From contig JAQGOE010000204.1 in NCBI GenBank assembly GCA_028293725.1, positions 1-64,000 on the forward strand: 64,000 bases of DNA, written 5' to 3'. The notes below the pieces were generated by a model. The model did no database searches. It worked only from the letters and a program-made list of their open reading frames with translations, and was not told the DNA's origin. This DNA comes from Gammaproteobacteria bacterium (GTDB lineage Bacteria > Pseudomonadota > Gammaproteobacteria > Steroidobacterales > Steroidobacteraceae). Of the stretch, positions 7,345 to 16,446 are shown one piece after another. Numbering within the stretch: position 1 is the first letter of the stretch; every line of letters begins with the position of its first letter. The translations under genes were made by a program, and so were the position numbers.

Positions 7345-7387
7345 GCGGGTCGAAGCGACCCGCTGCCTCTAGCGGCGCTGCGCGCCG
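7345..7387 (+). promoter_or_regulatory. Two tandem hairpins in the typA 5' leader
   Basis: The 344-bp gap 7077-7420 holds no convincing gene. Near its end are GCGGGTCG-AAG-CGACCCGC (7345-7363, perfect 8-bp stem) and CGGCGC-TGC-GCGCCG (7373-7387, perfect 6-bp stem), ending 33 nt before the typA start. Neither is followed by a T-run. They would fold in the untranslated leader of typA and could affect its translation or stability, which is inferred. Confidence 0.4.
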
Positions 7388-7420
7388 AAAGACTCAACCC
7401 TTCACGCCCTCAAGTAATTT

Positions 7421-9247
7421 ATGAACCGCCCGATTCGCAACATCGCCATTATCGCGCACGTCGACCATGGCAAGACGACCCTGGTCGACTGCCTGCTGAA
7501 GCAGTCCGGCACATTCGCCGCCCATGAAAAAATGGGCGAGCGGATCATGGACTCCAACGACATCGAGAAAGAGCGCGGTATCACCATTCTGGCGAAGAAC
7601 TGCGCCATCGAATACGGCGGCACGCGCATCAATATCGTCGACACCCCCGGCCACGCCGATTTCGGCGGTGAGGTCGAGCGCGTGCTGTCGATGGTGGACG
7701 GCGTGTTGCTGCTCGTCGATGCCGTCGAGGGACCGATGCCGCAGACGCGTTTCGTTACGCGCAAGGCGCTGGCGCTGGGCCTGAAGGCCATCGTGGTCGT
7801 GAACAAGATCGATCGCCCCGGAGCCCGTCCGGGTTGGGTCATCGACCAGACATTCGAGCTGTTCGACAAGCTCGGGGCCACCGACGCGCAGCTCGACTTC
7901 CCCGTGATCTACGCATCGGCTCTGCAAGGCTGGGCGAGCACGGACCATACCGAGCGTCGCCCGGACATGTCGGCGCTGTTCGAAGCCGTGTTGGCGTACG
8001 TCCCGCCGCCGGACGCGCAGGCGGACAAGCCCCTGCAGTTCCAGATCTCCACCCTGGACTACAACTCGTATGTGGGCCGTATCGGTATCGGCCGTATCCG
8101 TCGCGGCTCGGTCCGTCCGGGACAACAGGTTGCCCTGCGCTTCGGCGCCGAAGATCGTGGGCTCGCCAAGATTCAACAGGTTCTGACCTTCACCGGCCTC
8201 GCACGCGTCCCCGTGGAGGAAGCCTCTGCCGGAGACATCGTCGCGATCACCGGCATCGAGGACGTCAACATCGGCATAACGGTCTGCGATCCGGAAGCGG
8301 CCGAAGGTCTGCCGCCGATCCGCGTCGATGAGCCGACGCTCGCCATGAACTTCCAGGTGAACACCTCGCCCCTCGCGGGCCGCGAGGGCAAGTACGTCAC
8401 CAGCCGCCAGATTCGTGAGCGCCTGCAACGCGAACTGCAGAGCAACGTGGCGCTGCGCGTGGACGATACCGAAGAGCCCGACGTCATGCGCGTCTCCGGC
8501 CGTGGCGAGTTGCATCTCACGATCCTCATCGAGAACATGCGTCGGGAGGGCTACGAGTTGGCCGTCTCCCGGCCGCAGGTGCTGACGAAGATCGTCGACG
8601 GCGAAGTTCATGAGCCGTACGAAGCCCTCACGGTCGACATCGACGAAGGCAACCAGGGCGCCGTCATGGAAGCCCTCGGCACGCGCCGCGCGGAGCTCAG
8701 CGACATGGCGATCGGTAACGGCCGCGCGCGCCTCGAATATCGCGTGCCCGCCCGCGGACTGATCGGATTCCAGGGTGAGTTCATGACCCTCACCCGCGGA
8801 ACGGGCCTGATAAGCCACATTTTCGACGGCTTCGCACCGGTGAAAGGCGAAATCCCCGACCGTCACAATGGCGTGCTCATCAGCAACGAGCAGGGCGAGG
8901 CCGTGGCCTACTCGATATTCAACCTGCAGGAGCGCGGGCGAATGTTCGTGAGCCACGGCGAGAAGGTCTACGAGGGCATGATCATCGGCATTCACACCCG
9001 CGAGAACGATCTCGTGGTGAACCCGATCAAGACCAAGAAGCTGACCAACATCCGGGCCGCGGGCAAGGATGACGCCCTCCTTCTGACACCGCCGATCCAG
9101 CTCACGCTCGAGTACGCGGTCGAGTTCATCGCGGACGACGAGCTCGTGGAAGTCACGCCAGTGTCGATCCGGATCCGCAAGCGTTTCCTGAAGGAAACCG
9201 ACCGCAAGCGCACCTCGCGCTCAGGCAGCGCCGCTCTGACCGCGTAG
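7421..9247 (+). CDS. typA: Ribosome-associated translational GTPase TypA/BipA
   Basis: A 608-residue TypA/BipA, full length for the family. The GTPase motifs are all intact: P-loop AHVDHGKTT (about residues 12-20), switch I RGITI, G3 DTPGHADF, G4 NKID and G5 SAL. EF-G-like domains II, III and V and the BipA-specific C-terminal domain follow. The family binds the ribosome in a GTP-dependent way and assists ribosome assembly and stress or cold adaptation. It stands alone, with structured leader RNA upstream and a hairpin after the stop. A 533-codon ORF on the opposite strand is a codon-bias shadow. Confidence 0.97.
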   Translation: MNRPIRNIAIIAHVDHGKTTLVDCLLKQSGTFAAHEKMGERIMDSNDIEKERGITILAKNCAIEYGGTRINIVDTPGHADFGGEVERVLSMVDGVLLLVDAVEGPMPQTRFVTRKALALGLKAIVVVNKIDRPGARPGWVIDQTFELFDKLGATDAQLDFPVIYASALQGWASTDHTERRPDMSALFEAVLAYVPPPDAQADKPLQFQISTLDYNSYVGRIGIGRIRRGSVRPGQQVALRFGAEDRGLAKIQQVLTFTGLARVPVEEASAGDIVAITGIEDVNIGITVCDPEAAEGLPPIRVDEPTLAMNFQVNTSPLAGREGKYVTSRQIRERLQRELQSNVALRVDDTEEPDVMRVSGRGELHLTILIENMRREGYELAVSRPQVLTKIVDGEVHEPYEALTVDIDEGNQGAVMEALGTRRAELSDMAIGNGRARLEYRVPARGLIGFQGEFMTLTRGTGLISHIFDGFAPVKGEIPDRHNGVLISNEQGEAVAYSIFNLQERGRMFVSHGEKVYEGMIIGIHTRENDLVVNPIKTKKLTNIRAAGKDDALLLTPPIQLTLEYAVEFIADDELVEVTPVSIRIRKRFLKETDRKRTSRSGSAALTA

Positions 9248-9261
9248 GACCGAAGTCCCCC

Positions 9262-9283
9262 GCGGCGAGCGTCGGCTCGCCGC
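9262..9283 (+). terminator. Candidate terminator after typA
   Basis: A perfect 9-bp stem, GCGGCGAGC with GCTCGCCGC around a GTCG loop, starts 15 nt after the typA stop. Only a weak pyrimidine run (TCATCCT) follows, so termination efficiency is uncertain. Confidence 0.5.
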
Positions 9284-9332
9284 TCATCCTCTGTTACGAT
9301 GTATTACAAAACATTGAACAGGGGGAATCTCC

Positions 9333-10484
9333 ATGCGCAGAATTCTGTGCGGCGCGGCCGCTCCCATCGTAGCCGCCGCCACTTTAATCTTGACCACGAG
9401 CGTGGCGTCTGCGGATGTCACCGTCGAGAACCGGGTCGCGGTCACGGGCGTCGGCATCATGAGCGCCGGCAACATGTCCGGCACGACGAAGACCACGATT
9501 TCGGGCGAACGCTCGCGCACCGACAGTGACATACAACTTCAGTCGCGGATCGTACGCATGCTGGCGCATGGCGCGGTCGGGCCCACCGCGGAAATCGTCC
9601 GACTCGATGCGGACAAGATCGACCGCCTGGATCTGAACAAAAAACAATACACCGAGCAGACATTCGAGGAGTTGCGCGCGCGCCTCCAGCAAGCCCTCGA
9701 CAAGGCCCAGGAAAAGGACAAGGACAGCAAGGAGCCGGGCTCCCAGGAAGGCCAGAAGCCCATGGACGACTCGAAGTGTGAATGGCTCGATCCGAAAGTC
9801 GACGTGCGTCGCTCGGGAGAAAAAGCCACCTACGCGGGCTACGCGGCCGAGCGGCTCACCATCACTGCCTCCCAGCCCTGCAAGGATAAGGAGACGGGCG
9901 CGATCTGCGAAGTGGCGCTGTCCCTGGACGAATGGCTCGCTCCGTCACTCAGCGCCAACACCGAGACGGAGAAGTTTCGGCGCGCCTACGCGCAGAAACT
10001 GGGCCTGGACCTGACATCCGGTCACGGCGGGTTTGGGGGTGGCGGGGACATCAACCAGCGCGCCCAGGCGATGTTTGGCCGTTACCAGGGCATCTGGAGC
10101 GAGATCGGCGCCAAAACCAAGGATCTCAAGGGCTATCCGGTCAAAACGACGTTCGCATTCGCCTTTGGCGGCGAGCAGTGCAAGAACGCGCAACAGCCGC
10201 CCCAACAGAACTCCGACAACAGCACCTCCAGCACACCCGGCGGACTCGCCGGCCAGGTGGCCGGCAAGCTCGGCTCGATGTTTCATCGCAAGAAGGATGA
10301 CACGCAGGCCGCGCCGGCCAGCACCGACCCGGCGGCGCCGGCGGCCGCGCCCGCCTTGCCCGACGGCCTGATCCCGCTCATCACCATGAACTCGGAGTTG
10401 GTGTCGATCTCAACGGCGGGCGTGAGCGCCGACCTGTTCGAAGTGCCGGCGGACTTCAAGAAAGCCGAGCCGCGCAGCCGCTGA
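9333..10484 (+). CDS. Secreted protein of unknown function (DUF4412-like)
   Basis: A 383-residue exported protein with a clear signal peptide (cleavage probably after ...TSVASA, about residue 27). The mature part contains short repeating statements of the kind IVRLDADKIDRLDLNKKQYTEQTFEEL, similar to DUF4412-type periplasmic proteins that sense or carry a metal or redox state. A charged low-complexity stretch (residues 118-143) and a Pro/Ala/Ser-rich linker (about 285-340) flank the core; four Cys lie between residues 148 and 195 and another near 287. AGGGGG precedes the ATG. It lies alone between two hairpins. Function is not recognised. Confidence 0.65.
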   Translation: MRRILCGAAAPIVAAATLILTTSVASADVTVENRVAVTGVGIMSAGNMSGTTKTTISGERSRTDSDIQLQSRIVRMLAHGAVGPTAEIVRLDADKIDRLDLNKKQYTEQTFEELRARLQQALDKAQEKDKDSKEPGSQEGQKPMDDSKCEWLDPKVDVRRSGEKATYAGYAAERLTITASQPCKDKETGAICEVALSLDEWLAPSLSANTETEKFRRAYAQKLGLDLTSGHGGFGGGGDINQRAQAMFGRYQGIWSEIGAKTKDLKGYPVKTTFAFAFGGEQCKNAQQPPQQNSDNSTSSTPGGLAGQVAGKLGSMFHRKKDDTQAAPASTDPAAPAAAPALPDGLIPLITMNSELVSISTAGVSADLFEVPADFKKAEPRSR

Positions 10485-10508
10485 CAGCTGTATGACATAG
10501 GAGACATG

Positions 10509-10529
10509 AGGCCCGCGGTCTGGGCCTTT
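10509..10529 (+). terminator. Candidate terminator after the secreted DUF4412-like gene
   Basis: AGGCCC pairs with GGGCCT around a 7-nt loop, and TT follows. It begins 25 nt after the upstream stop codon. The short T-run makes this a weak candidate. The rest of the gap to 10739 shows nothing else convincing. Confidence 0.4.
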
Positions 10530-10739
10530 GGTCCCATCAGCCGTCGCTGCACGGGTACTGCCTGTTGGTTTTGGCGGCGACATCTCACAATGTCACTTGT
10601 CTGAAAAAACATTTAGGGCAATGATGGCGGGGAGCCAGGGACGGTTTCGAGCGCACGACCTCGAGGGGAATGTCCGCAAACCGTCCGGGCAAACCTTTAG
10701 TGAGGTCCGATGCCGCCCGCGCTTTCCAGGCGCGCGCCA

Positions 10740-11315
10740 ATGCGCGCGCTGTATATATTCCTCGGCTGCAACCTGCTGGCCGCACCGTCGCCAACACTCC
10801 AGGCGGCGGGTGAGCCCACCGAGCTGTTGGATCTGTGTCGTGTGGACTCGCTGCCGCAGGATATCCGCAGCAGCCTGGCGCGCAACTTCAGCGGCTGGAA
10901 GATCCAGGAGCCCACCGACCTGAGCACGCGGGCACGCACGCGTTGGGGCGCGGAGCGGCCGCTGAACTGCCCCGGAATCGCCGCCGGCCACTTCCAGGAC
11001 GCCAAGAGCGCCTCGTACGCCCTGCTGCTCATTCCCGCCAACCACGCCAGCAGTGCCTACCGGCTGTTGATTTTCACCCAGCAGTCCGGACAGCAGTACT
11101 ACGGATTCAAAGCGGTCGGACAGACTGACAGCGGTGCCGGTGACGTGTTCGTGGAAACCGTGCCCACTGTCAGATTCTTCGAGGCCACCGCCAAATTGGT
11201 AGCCCACTCGCATGTGAGCGAAGCCGTGATGCTGGTCGATTCGGCCGCCACCCAGGCCTACCTCTATGTGTATTCGGACATGGCTTACGAGCGCGAGCAG
11301 GTCACCTATCAGTGA
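10740..11315 (+). CDS. Secreted hypothetical protein
   Basis: A 191-residue exported protein starting MRALYIFLGCNLLAA, with a signal peptide ending near LQAAG. A start 30 nt upstream (10710) is in frame and would lengthen the positive N-region. The mature protein has a DLCRVDSLPQDIRSSLARNF segment and alternating strands ending LVDSAATQAYLYVYSDMAYEREQVTYQ. I recognise no enzyme motif. The stop is 7 bp from the convergent folE stop. Confidence 0.6.
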   Translation: MRALYIFLGCNLLAAPSPTLQAAGEPTELLDLCRVDSLPQDIRSSLARNFSGWKIQEPTDLSTRARTRWGAERPLNCPGIAAGHFQDAKSASYALLLIPANHASSAYRLLIFTQQSGQQYYGFKAVGQTDSGAGDVFVETVPTVRFFEATAKLVAHSHVSEAVMLVDSAATQAYLYVYSDMAYEREQVTYQ

Positions 11316-11322
11316 CCCAGAC

Positions 11323-11934
11323 CTAAGGCCCTGACTGTTGCCTGACGCCGTGAATGCCGATGAACTGGAGGAACTCCGAGCGCGTGCGCGCATCCTCGCG
11401 AAAACTTCCCGTCATCCGGCTCGTAATCATCGACACGCCCCGCTTATGCACTCCACGGGTGGTCATACATTGGTGGACGGCGTCGATGACAACGCCAGCG
11501 CCGCGTGGTTTCAGGACTTCGGTGATGCAGTTGGCGATCTGCGCAGTCAACTTCTCCTGCACCTGGAAACGACGCGCATAACCGTCCACGACCCGCGCGA
11601 GCTTGCTGATGCCGACGACTTTGTTGGTTGGCAGGTAGCCCACGTGCACCCGACCGATGATGGGCGCCATGTGGTGCTCACAGTGCGACTCGAACGCGAT
11701 ATCGCGTAGCACCACCATCTCGTCGTAGCCGCCGACCTCCTCGAACGTGCGCCGCAGATAGTCGGCAGGATCGATCTCATATCCCGAGAACCAATCGCGA
11801 TAGGCATTGACCACCCGCTTGGGCGTCTCGAGCAACCCTTCGCGCTCCGGATCCTCTCCGGCCCAGCCCAGCAGCGTGCGCACGGCGTCCTCGGCGGCCC
11901 GGCGAGATACTTTCGTTCTTGTTTTTGCAGCCAT
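11323..11934 (-). CDS. folE: GTP cyclohydrolase I
   Basis: A 203-residue FolE, catalysing GTP to 7,8-dihydroneopterin triphosphate, the first step of tetrahydrofolate synthesis. The zinc-site signature [21 protein letters not shown] is present around residue 100, as is the C-terminal [20 protein letters not shown] with the second zinc Cys replaced in position by the usual family pattern around it. The ATG at 11934 is preferred over the ORF start at 11961, since GGAAG precedes it. The usual length is about 190-220 residues. It is convergent with the secreted hypothetical gene and downstream of no obvious operon partner. Confidence 0.95.
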   Translation of the reverse strand: MAAKTRTKVSRRAAEDAVRTLLGWAGEDPEREGLLETPKRVVNAYRDWFSGYEIDPADYLRRTFEEVGGYDEMVVLRDIAFESHCEHHMAPIIGRVHVGYLPTNKVVGISKLARVVDGYARRFQVQEKLTAQIANCITEVLKPRGAGVVIDAVHQCMTTRGVHKRGVSMITSRMTGSFREDARTRSEFLQFIGIHGVRQQSGP

Positions 11935-11988
11935 TCGCTTCCGCCCCCGAGCCCGGGTCAAAAAGCGATTATCTCACGCCACGCGACC

Positions 11989-14298
11989 TTAGTTCACAGG
12001 GTTCAGCAGACGCAGCTTGGGCGCCTCCAACGGCGCGCGCGGGCCGCGCAACTGCCACAGCATATTGCGGCAATCCTCGGCGGATACCGACGGACTGAAG
12101 AAGAACCCCTGCCCGCACTCGCACCCCAGCCGGCGCAGACAATCGAGCTGCTCCGCGGATTCGATACCCTCCGCCACGAGCATGAGGCCCAGGCTCTTGG
12201 CCACCCCGACAATGGCACGCACGATCGCCGCGTCGTTGGCGTCAGAGACCATGTCACGCACGAACGCGCGGTCGATCTTCAGCGTATCGATGGGCAAGTG
12301 CTTGAGATAGCTGAGGCTCGAATACCCGGTGCCGAAGTCGTCGATCAGGATCCGCGAGCCAAGGTTACGCAGCGCCTGGAGCGAGCCCAGCTGCTGCTGC
12401 GAATTCTGCATGGCGGCGCTTTCGGTAATCTCGAAATGCAGCAGGCTCGCGTCGATGCCCAGCTCCTGTGCCAGGCCCGAGACGACACTCGCCAGGGGAG
12501 TCATCTCGAACTGGCGTACCGAGATATTGACCGACACGGGCACGAGCGGCAGGCGCTCACGCTGCCATTCGCTCAGCTGCAAACACACTCGCCTGAGGAC
12601 GTAGGCGCCGATCTCCACGATGAGGTTGCTCTGTTCCGCGATCGGGATGAAACGTGACGGCGGAATGTAGGCGCCGTCAGCGGTGCGCCAGCGGATGAGG
12701 GCTTCCAGACTCACGGTCCGCAGGGTCTGCAGGTCGACGCACGGCTGGTACTCGACAAACAGCTCGTTGTTGTCGAGCGCCTGCCGCAGGGCGCGCTCGA
12801 GTCCGAGTCGCTCGCGCAGGCGCGTGTTCATCTCCGGTGTGTAGAACTGATGATTGCCGCGACCCCGGTCCTTCGCCGTATAGAGCGCGATGTCCGCGTG
12901 TTTGAGCAGTTGCTCGGGATCGGTACCATCCTCGGGATAGACACTGATCCCGATGCTCGGCACCACCGACAAAGTAACGCCATCGATGTCGAGCGGCACC
13001 GCGATGGCACTGCGGATGCGCTCCGCGATCGAGTCAACGATTACCGCATCGGGCAGCAGGGTCGCCACGATGACGAACTCGTCACCGCCCATCCGCACCA
13101 CGATGTCATGAGCCGCAACCACCGACCGCAGACGCTGCGCGACGGCCGCCAGCAACCGGTCGCCGCTACCATGACCGAGTGAGTCGTTGACGTTCTTGAA
13201 GTGATCGAGATCCAGATTCAACAGCGCGAGGCGGGAGCCGTCGCGGGCGGCTCGCGCCAACAGGCGCGGCAGCAGTCTCTGCAGGTGCAGCCTGTTAGGC
13301 AGACCGGTGAGCGCATCACGGCGCGCGAGCCGCGACATCTTGCGCTGGTGATCGAGCCACTGCCGTTGGGCGGCCGCGCGACTGCGCCAGCTCCTGTTGA
13401 GCAAGGAGACCAACAGCGCGACCACCAGGGCAAAACCGCACAGCAGTGCCGCCACCACCCAGGTGATGGTCCGCTTGCCGATCTGGAGCGCCGCGCGCGC
13501 GATGGTTGTGGAAAGTACGACCAGCGGTCGGCCCTCGACGTCACGGAGCAGCGCGTGACTGCGCAGGGTCGCGGGATCTCCAGTCTGGATGAGCAGGTCC
13601 GGACCGGATCCGACCGAGGCGAGCCACTCGCCGACCGCCGGGGGCACGCTCAGTAACGGCCTGCCGTGCTCATCCAACAGAGTCGCTCGCACTGGGGACT
13701 GACTGGTCTGCTCCAGGCGTTCGATGAGGCCGGTGCGGAAATAACGTCCAAACACCAAGGTGCCGGCGCTCGCGGCCGGCCGCAGATCGCGGTTGATCGG
13801 GCGGACCGCGACCGCCATGGCGCCCAGCGGCATGCGCACGAATTGCGCAGTCCGCTTCGAGGTATCCGCCGTTGACCGCAGCAGCGAGGTATAACTCCGC
13901 AGGCTCGCCAACGTAGCCGGGCTGAGTTGTGTCAAGCCACCGTCCGGGGCGTCGGTGTCGAGTTGCAAGACCGTGCGGCCCTGCTCGTCGACTACCCACA
14001 CGACATCCACGTGAATGTTGTCCAGGCCCCGCCGCGAGAAGTAATGATCGAGATGCTCCGAAGCACCGGACTTCACGAAGTCGTAGAAATCGTCCCAGAG
14101 GGCATAGTCCTCGACTGCCACATCGAGCTGGTGCAGATCCGCCTGCAACGCCTGTCGGACCCGCTCGGTGCTCTGCCGGGCCTCATCGGCCTCGATACTG
14201 GCGAAGCTGTGGCTCAGAACGGTTCGGGCCGCATAGAACACCCCGATAATCAGCACCATCGCGGCGAGGCAAGCGGCCCATAGAATTTTTTTGCGCAT
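11989..14298 (-). CDS. CHASE4-like sensor with GGDEF and EAL domains
   Basis: A 769-residue membrane protein that probably controls cyclic di-GMP. An N-terminal TM helix (residues 5-28) and a second one (about 275-300) bracket a periplasmic region with ALWDDFYDFVKSG, typical of CHASE4. A GGDEF domain follows, with intact RMGGDEFVIV (about residue 400), then an EAL domain with LEALIRWR, a DDFGTGYSSLSYL loop and conserved downstream motifs. Both catalytic signatures look intact, so it may be bifunctional. A 14-bp inverted repeat lies 48 bp upstream of the start. The ligand is unknown. Confidence 0.92.
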   Translation of the reverse strand: MRKKILWAACLAAMVLIIGVFYAARTVLSHSFASIEADEARQSTERVRQALQADLHQLDVAVEDYALWDDFYDFVKSGASEHLDHYFSRRGLDNIHVDVVWVVDEQGRTVLQLDTDAPDGGLTQLSPATLASLRSYTSLLRSTADTSKRTAQFVRMPLGAMAVAVRPINRDLRPAASAGTLVFGRYFRTGLIERLEQTSQSPVRATLLDEHGRPLLSVPPAVGEWLASVGSGPDLLIQTGDPATLRSHALLRDVEGRPLVVLSTTIARAALQIGKRTITWVVAALLCGFALVVALLVSLLNRSWRSRAAAQRQWLDHQRKMSRLARRDALTGLPNRLHLQRLLPRLLARAARDGSRLALLNLDLDHFKNVNDSLGHGSGDRLLAAVAQRLRSVVAAHDIVVRMGGDEFVIVATLLPDAVIVDSIAERIRSAIAVPLDIDGVTLSVVPSIGISVYPEDGTDPEQLLKHADIALYTAKDRGRGNHQFYTPEMNTRLRERLGLERALRQALDNNELFVEYQPCVDLQTLRTVSLEALIRWRTADGAYIPPSRFIPIAEQSNLIVEIGAYVLRRVCLQLSEWQRERLPLVPVSVNISVRQFEMTPLASVVSGLAQELGIDASLLHFEITESAAMQNSQQQLGSLQALRNLGSRILIDDFGTGYSSLSYLKHLPIDTLKIDRAFVRDMVSDANDAAIVRAIVGVAKSLGLMLVAEGIESAEQLDCLRRLGCECGQGFFFSPSVSAEDCRNMLWQLRGPRAPLEAPKLRLLNPVN

Positions 14299-14345
14299 GC
14301 TTTGAGCTGTTTCGGCAGAAGCCCGCGGCAGCGCACCAGCAGAAC

Positions 14346-14359
14346 GTGACCGGGGTCAC
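14346..14359. promoter_or_regulatory. Inverted repeat upstream of the GGDEF/EAL gene
   Basis: GTGACC and GGTCAC are perfect inverted copies around GG. The element lies 48 bp upstream of the GGDEF/EAL start codon and may be an operator. The regulator is unknown. Confidence 0.3.
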
Positions 14360-14471
14360 TCTTCGGGAGAATTGAGGGGGCGCCCAGCCCGGGGCGCGTA
14401 GCCGGGGCCGCCCAGGCCACTTACCTTTGCGGCGCAGCAGGATGGATTGACGCAGTGCGCCTATCGCACAC

Positions 14472-14768
14472 TCAGCGCATCAGCTTTTCCATACGGATGA
14501 CGAGCGTGGACGGTTGGATTCCCAGGGCGCCGGCGAGCTTCATGAGCGTGGTGATGGTGGGTTGGCGGATGCCACGCTCCATCTGGCTGACGAATGTCCG
14601 ATCGACATCCGCGGCCAGCGCCAGCTCCTCTTGCGAGAGCTCACGCGAAAGGCGCTGCTCACGCAACACCTGTCCGAATACTGTCGAAATCTGTTCTACA
14701 CGCATGTCGCAGCCGAAATCGCTCGCGCGTGCCGAAGATGATTCACGTCCTTGTGGCATTTGGTCCAC
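14472..14768 (-). CDS. XRE-family helix-turn-helix regulator
   Basis: A 98-residue protein that is essentially one lambda-repressor-like HTH: FGQVLREQRLSRELSQEELALAADVDRTFVSQMERGIRQPTITTLMKLAGALG (residues about 31-83, split by the usual helices). It is a DNA-binding regulator with no sensor domain. The GTG at 14766-14768 follows AGGA at 8-nt spacing; an ATG at 14705 would give a 77-residue protein containing the whole HTH but has no visible ribosome binding site. It is divergent from the gene at 14840 and may regulate it. Confidence 0.85.
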   Translation of the reverse strand: MDQMPQGRESSSARASDFGCDMRVEQISTVFGQVLREQRLSRELSQEELALAADVDRTFVSQMERGIRQPTITTLMKLAGALGIQPSTLVIRMEKLMR

Positions 14769-14839
14769 GGGTCATATCCTACAAATCCACCCCTACAGTC
14801 TTGCCACGGCGAGACCCATAACCAAGAAGAGGTCGATGT

Positions 14840-15172
14840 ATGACGGGAAATTCTAGCGCGGCGGGACATGGAACCTTCGACGAAAACCTGCTGGCGTGTG
14901 TGGAGGACATCAACAAACTGCTGGCGAAACTGGGCGGGCGCTATGACATGACGGTCATCATGAGCGCCCTGACCGAGCACCTGGGCTCTGCGCTGAAGGT
15001 GCTCATGCTCAGGAAGATCTGCGACGCGCGCCGGGCGCAGCAGCTCATCAAGAACATCGAAAGCTCGGCATTCCTGCGCAAGCCCGGGCAGCCCGAGACC
15101 GAGGCGCTCTCGCAGGAGACCGACGAACCCTCGCCGGGCGGCACCTCCGGACCTCAGGACCCAGACACTTAA
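14840..15172 (+). CDS. Hypothetical protein, helical, divergent from XRE gene
   Basis: A 110-residue soluble protein. Residues 13-75 look helical, with DENLLACVEDINKLLAKLGGRYDMTVIMSALTEHLG split over two helices and an LRKICDARRAQQLIKNIE helix. The C-terminal 30 residues are acidic, Pro/Gly-rich and probably disordered. GAGG lies upstream of the ATG. No family is recognised. It is followed by a strong hairpin and then the NYN-LOTUS gene on the same strand. Confidence 0.6.
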   Translation: MTGNSSAAGHGTFDENLLACVEDINKLLAKLGGRYDMTVIMSALTEHLGSALKVLMLRKICDARRAQQLIKNIESSAFLRKPGQPETEALSQETDEPSPGGTSGPQDPDT

Positions 15173-15205
15173 AACTCCACCCCACACCGACGCACTCCTG
15201 TCAGA

Positions 15206-15239
15206 CTCCGCAGCTTCGGCAACCGCCGAAGCTGCGGAG
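15206..15239 (+). promoter_or_regulatory. 15-bp perfect hairpin enclosing the ribosome binding site of the NYN gene
   Basis: CTCCGCAGCTTCGGC (15206-15220) pairs completely with GCCGAAGCTGCGGAG (15225-15239) around an AACC loop. The 3' arm ends in GGAG (15236-15239), exactly 7 nt before the ATG at 15247, so the Shine-Dalgarno sequence is base-paired in the folded RNA. No T-run follows on either strand, which argues against a simple terminator. Confidence 0.65.
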
Positions 15240-15246
15240 CAAACCC

Positions 15247-16092
15247 ATGCCCTCGGGGGCCGAGACCACCAACCTCGCGCTGTTCTGCGACTTCGAGAAC
15301 ATCGCCCTGGGCGTTCGCGACGCACGCTACGCGCAATTCGACATCACCCGGGTGCTCGAGCGACTGTTACTCAAGGGCTCGATAGTCGTAAAGAAGGCCT
15401 ACTGCGACTGGGACCGCTACAAGGAGTTCAAGGCCGGCATGCACCACGCGGGTTTCGAGCTCATCGAGATCCCCCACGTCAAGCAGTCCGGTAAGAATTC
15501 GGCGGACATCCGCATGGTCGTCGATGCTCTCGATCTCTGTTATACAAAACCGCACGTCGACACGTTCGTCGTCATCAGCGGCGACTCGGATTTTTCCCCG
15601 CTCGTCAGCAAGCTGCGCGAGAACAACAAGGGAGTGATCGGCGTCGGTGTGAAAAATTCGACCTCCGATCTGCTGATCGCCAATTGCGACGAGTTCATCT
15701 ACTACGACGACCTCGTCCGCGAGCAGATGAAATCCCGGCGCACCCCCCGCAAACGCGCCTCGGCGCAAGCCTCCGCCGCCGCGCAGCCAGCCCAAGCGGC
15801 CAGCGACAGCAAGGAGGAGTCCAAGGACGAGGACAAGAAGCAGGAGGCTTTCGATCTCGTCATGGCGACCATCGACGCACTACTCGCCGAGCGGGGCGCG
15901 GAAGACAAGATCTGGGGCTCGATGGTGAAGCAGACCTTGAAGCGGCGCAGCCCCGGGTTCAACGAAAGCTACTACGGCTTCCGCTCCTTCAACACCTTAC
16001 TGGAAGAGGCCGCCAAGCGCCGCCTCATCGGGCTGGAGCGCGACGATAAGTCAGGCGGCTACGTGATTCACTCGCCGGCGGACGCCAGCTGA
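15247..16092 (+). CDS. NYN-domain ribonuclease-like protein with LOTUS/OST-HTH domain
   Basis: A 281-residue protein. Residues about 8-150 form a NYN (PIN-like) domain with conserved acidic residues in LALFCDFENIALG, KNSADIRMVVDALDL and VVISGDSDFSPLVSKLREN, and an IGVGVKNSTSDLLIANCDEF end. A charged Ala/Lys/Glu linker (160-195) leads to an OST-HTH/LOTUS domain (about 200-275, KIWGSMVKQTLKRRSPGFNES... then YYGFRSFNTLLEEA). Such proteins bind and probably cleave RNA. Its ribosome binding site lies in a long hairpin, which suggests translational or self-regulation. It overlaps the convergent DUF6356 gene by 25 bp. Confidence 0.9.
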   Translation: MPSGAETTNLALFCDFENIALGVRDARYAQFDITRVLERLLLKGSIVVKKAYCDWDRYKEFKAGMHHAGFELIEIPHVKQSGKNSADIRMVVDALDLCYTKPHVDTFVVISGDSDFSPLVSKLRENNKGVIGVGVKNSTSDLLIANCDEFIYYDDLVREQMKSRRTPRKRASAQASAAAQPAQAASDSKEESKDEDKKQEAFDLVMATIDALLAERGAEDKIWGSMVKQTLKRRSPGFNESYYGFRSFNTLLEEAAKRRLIGLERDDKSGGYVIHSPADAS

Positions 16093-16334
16093 GAGGTGCC
16101 CACAGGCGGTCGTGACGCTGCTGCCCGGCGCCGGGTGGCTTGCATACGGGCGTGGAGCTCGTCGATCGCCTCGCTGCCGGTGTGGACAAAGATGAACGGC
16201 AGTAGCGCGTGCAGCATGCAGGCCAAGCCCGCCACCACCATGCGTCCACCGAACCACCACGCGCGCACCAAGTGCTCCCCGTAGGTCTCGCCTACGGATT
16301 CGGGGTGATCGGTGAACAGTCGGTGGAAGCTCAT
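16068..16334 (-). CDS. DUF6356 family membrane-associated protein
   Basis: An 88-residue small protein starting MSFHRLFTDHPESVGETYGEHLVRAW, the signature of DUF6356, then a hydrophobic helix (residues about 30-53) and a basic C-terminus. An ATG 9 nt upstream (16343) is an alternative start. Function is unknown. It overlaps the 3' end of the NYN gene on the other strand and is divergent from the Lrp-type regulator. Confidence 0.75.
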   Translation of the reverse strand: MSFHRLFTDHPESVGETYGEHLVRAWWFGGRMVVAGLACMLHALLPFIFVHTGSEAIDELHARMQATRRRAAASRPPVGTSQLASAGE

Positions 16335-16400
16335 GACCCCCATCCTAGCCCTATGGCTGAGCTACCCGGTTGCGAAGGCATGGTAAAAGCCCCGCCCTTG

Positions 16401-16415
16401 CGCAACAATGTTGCG
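16401..16415. promoter_or_regulatory. 15-nt palindrome upstream of the Lrp-type regulator
   Basis: CGCAACA-A-TGTTGCG is a perfect inverted repeat ending 31 bp before the regulator ATG, between it and the divergent DUF6356 gene. Lrp/AsnC proteins commonly autoregulate through sites of this size, so an autoregulatory operator is likely. Confidence 0.5.
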
Positions 16416-16446
16416 TCTAAGGCCGGCCTTCGGAGAATACCGTTCC

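Noticed and set aside
7394..8995. 533-codon open frame on the minus strand across typA
   Set aside because: Antisense shadow of the highly conserved TypA, rich in His/Asp/Val residues with no family pattern.
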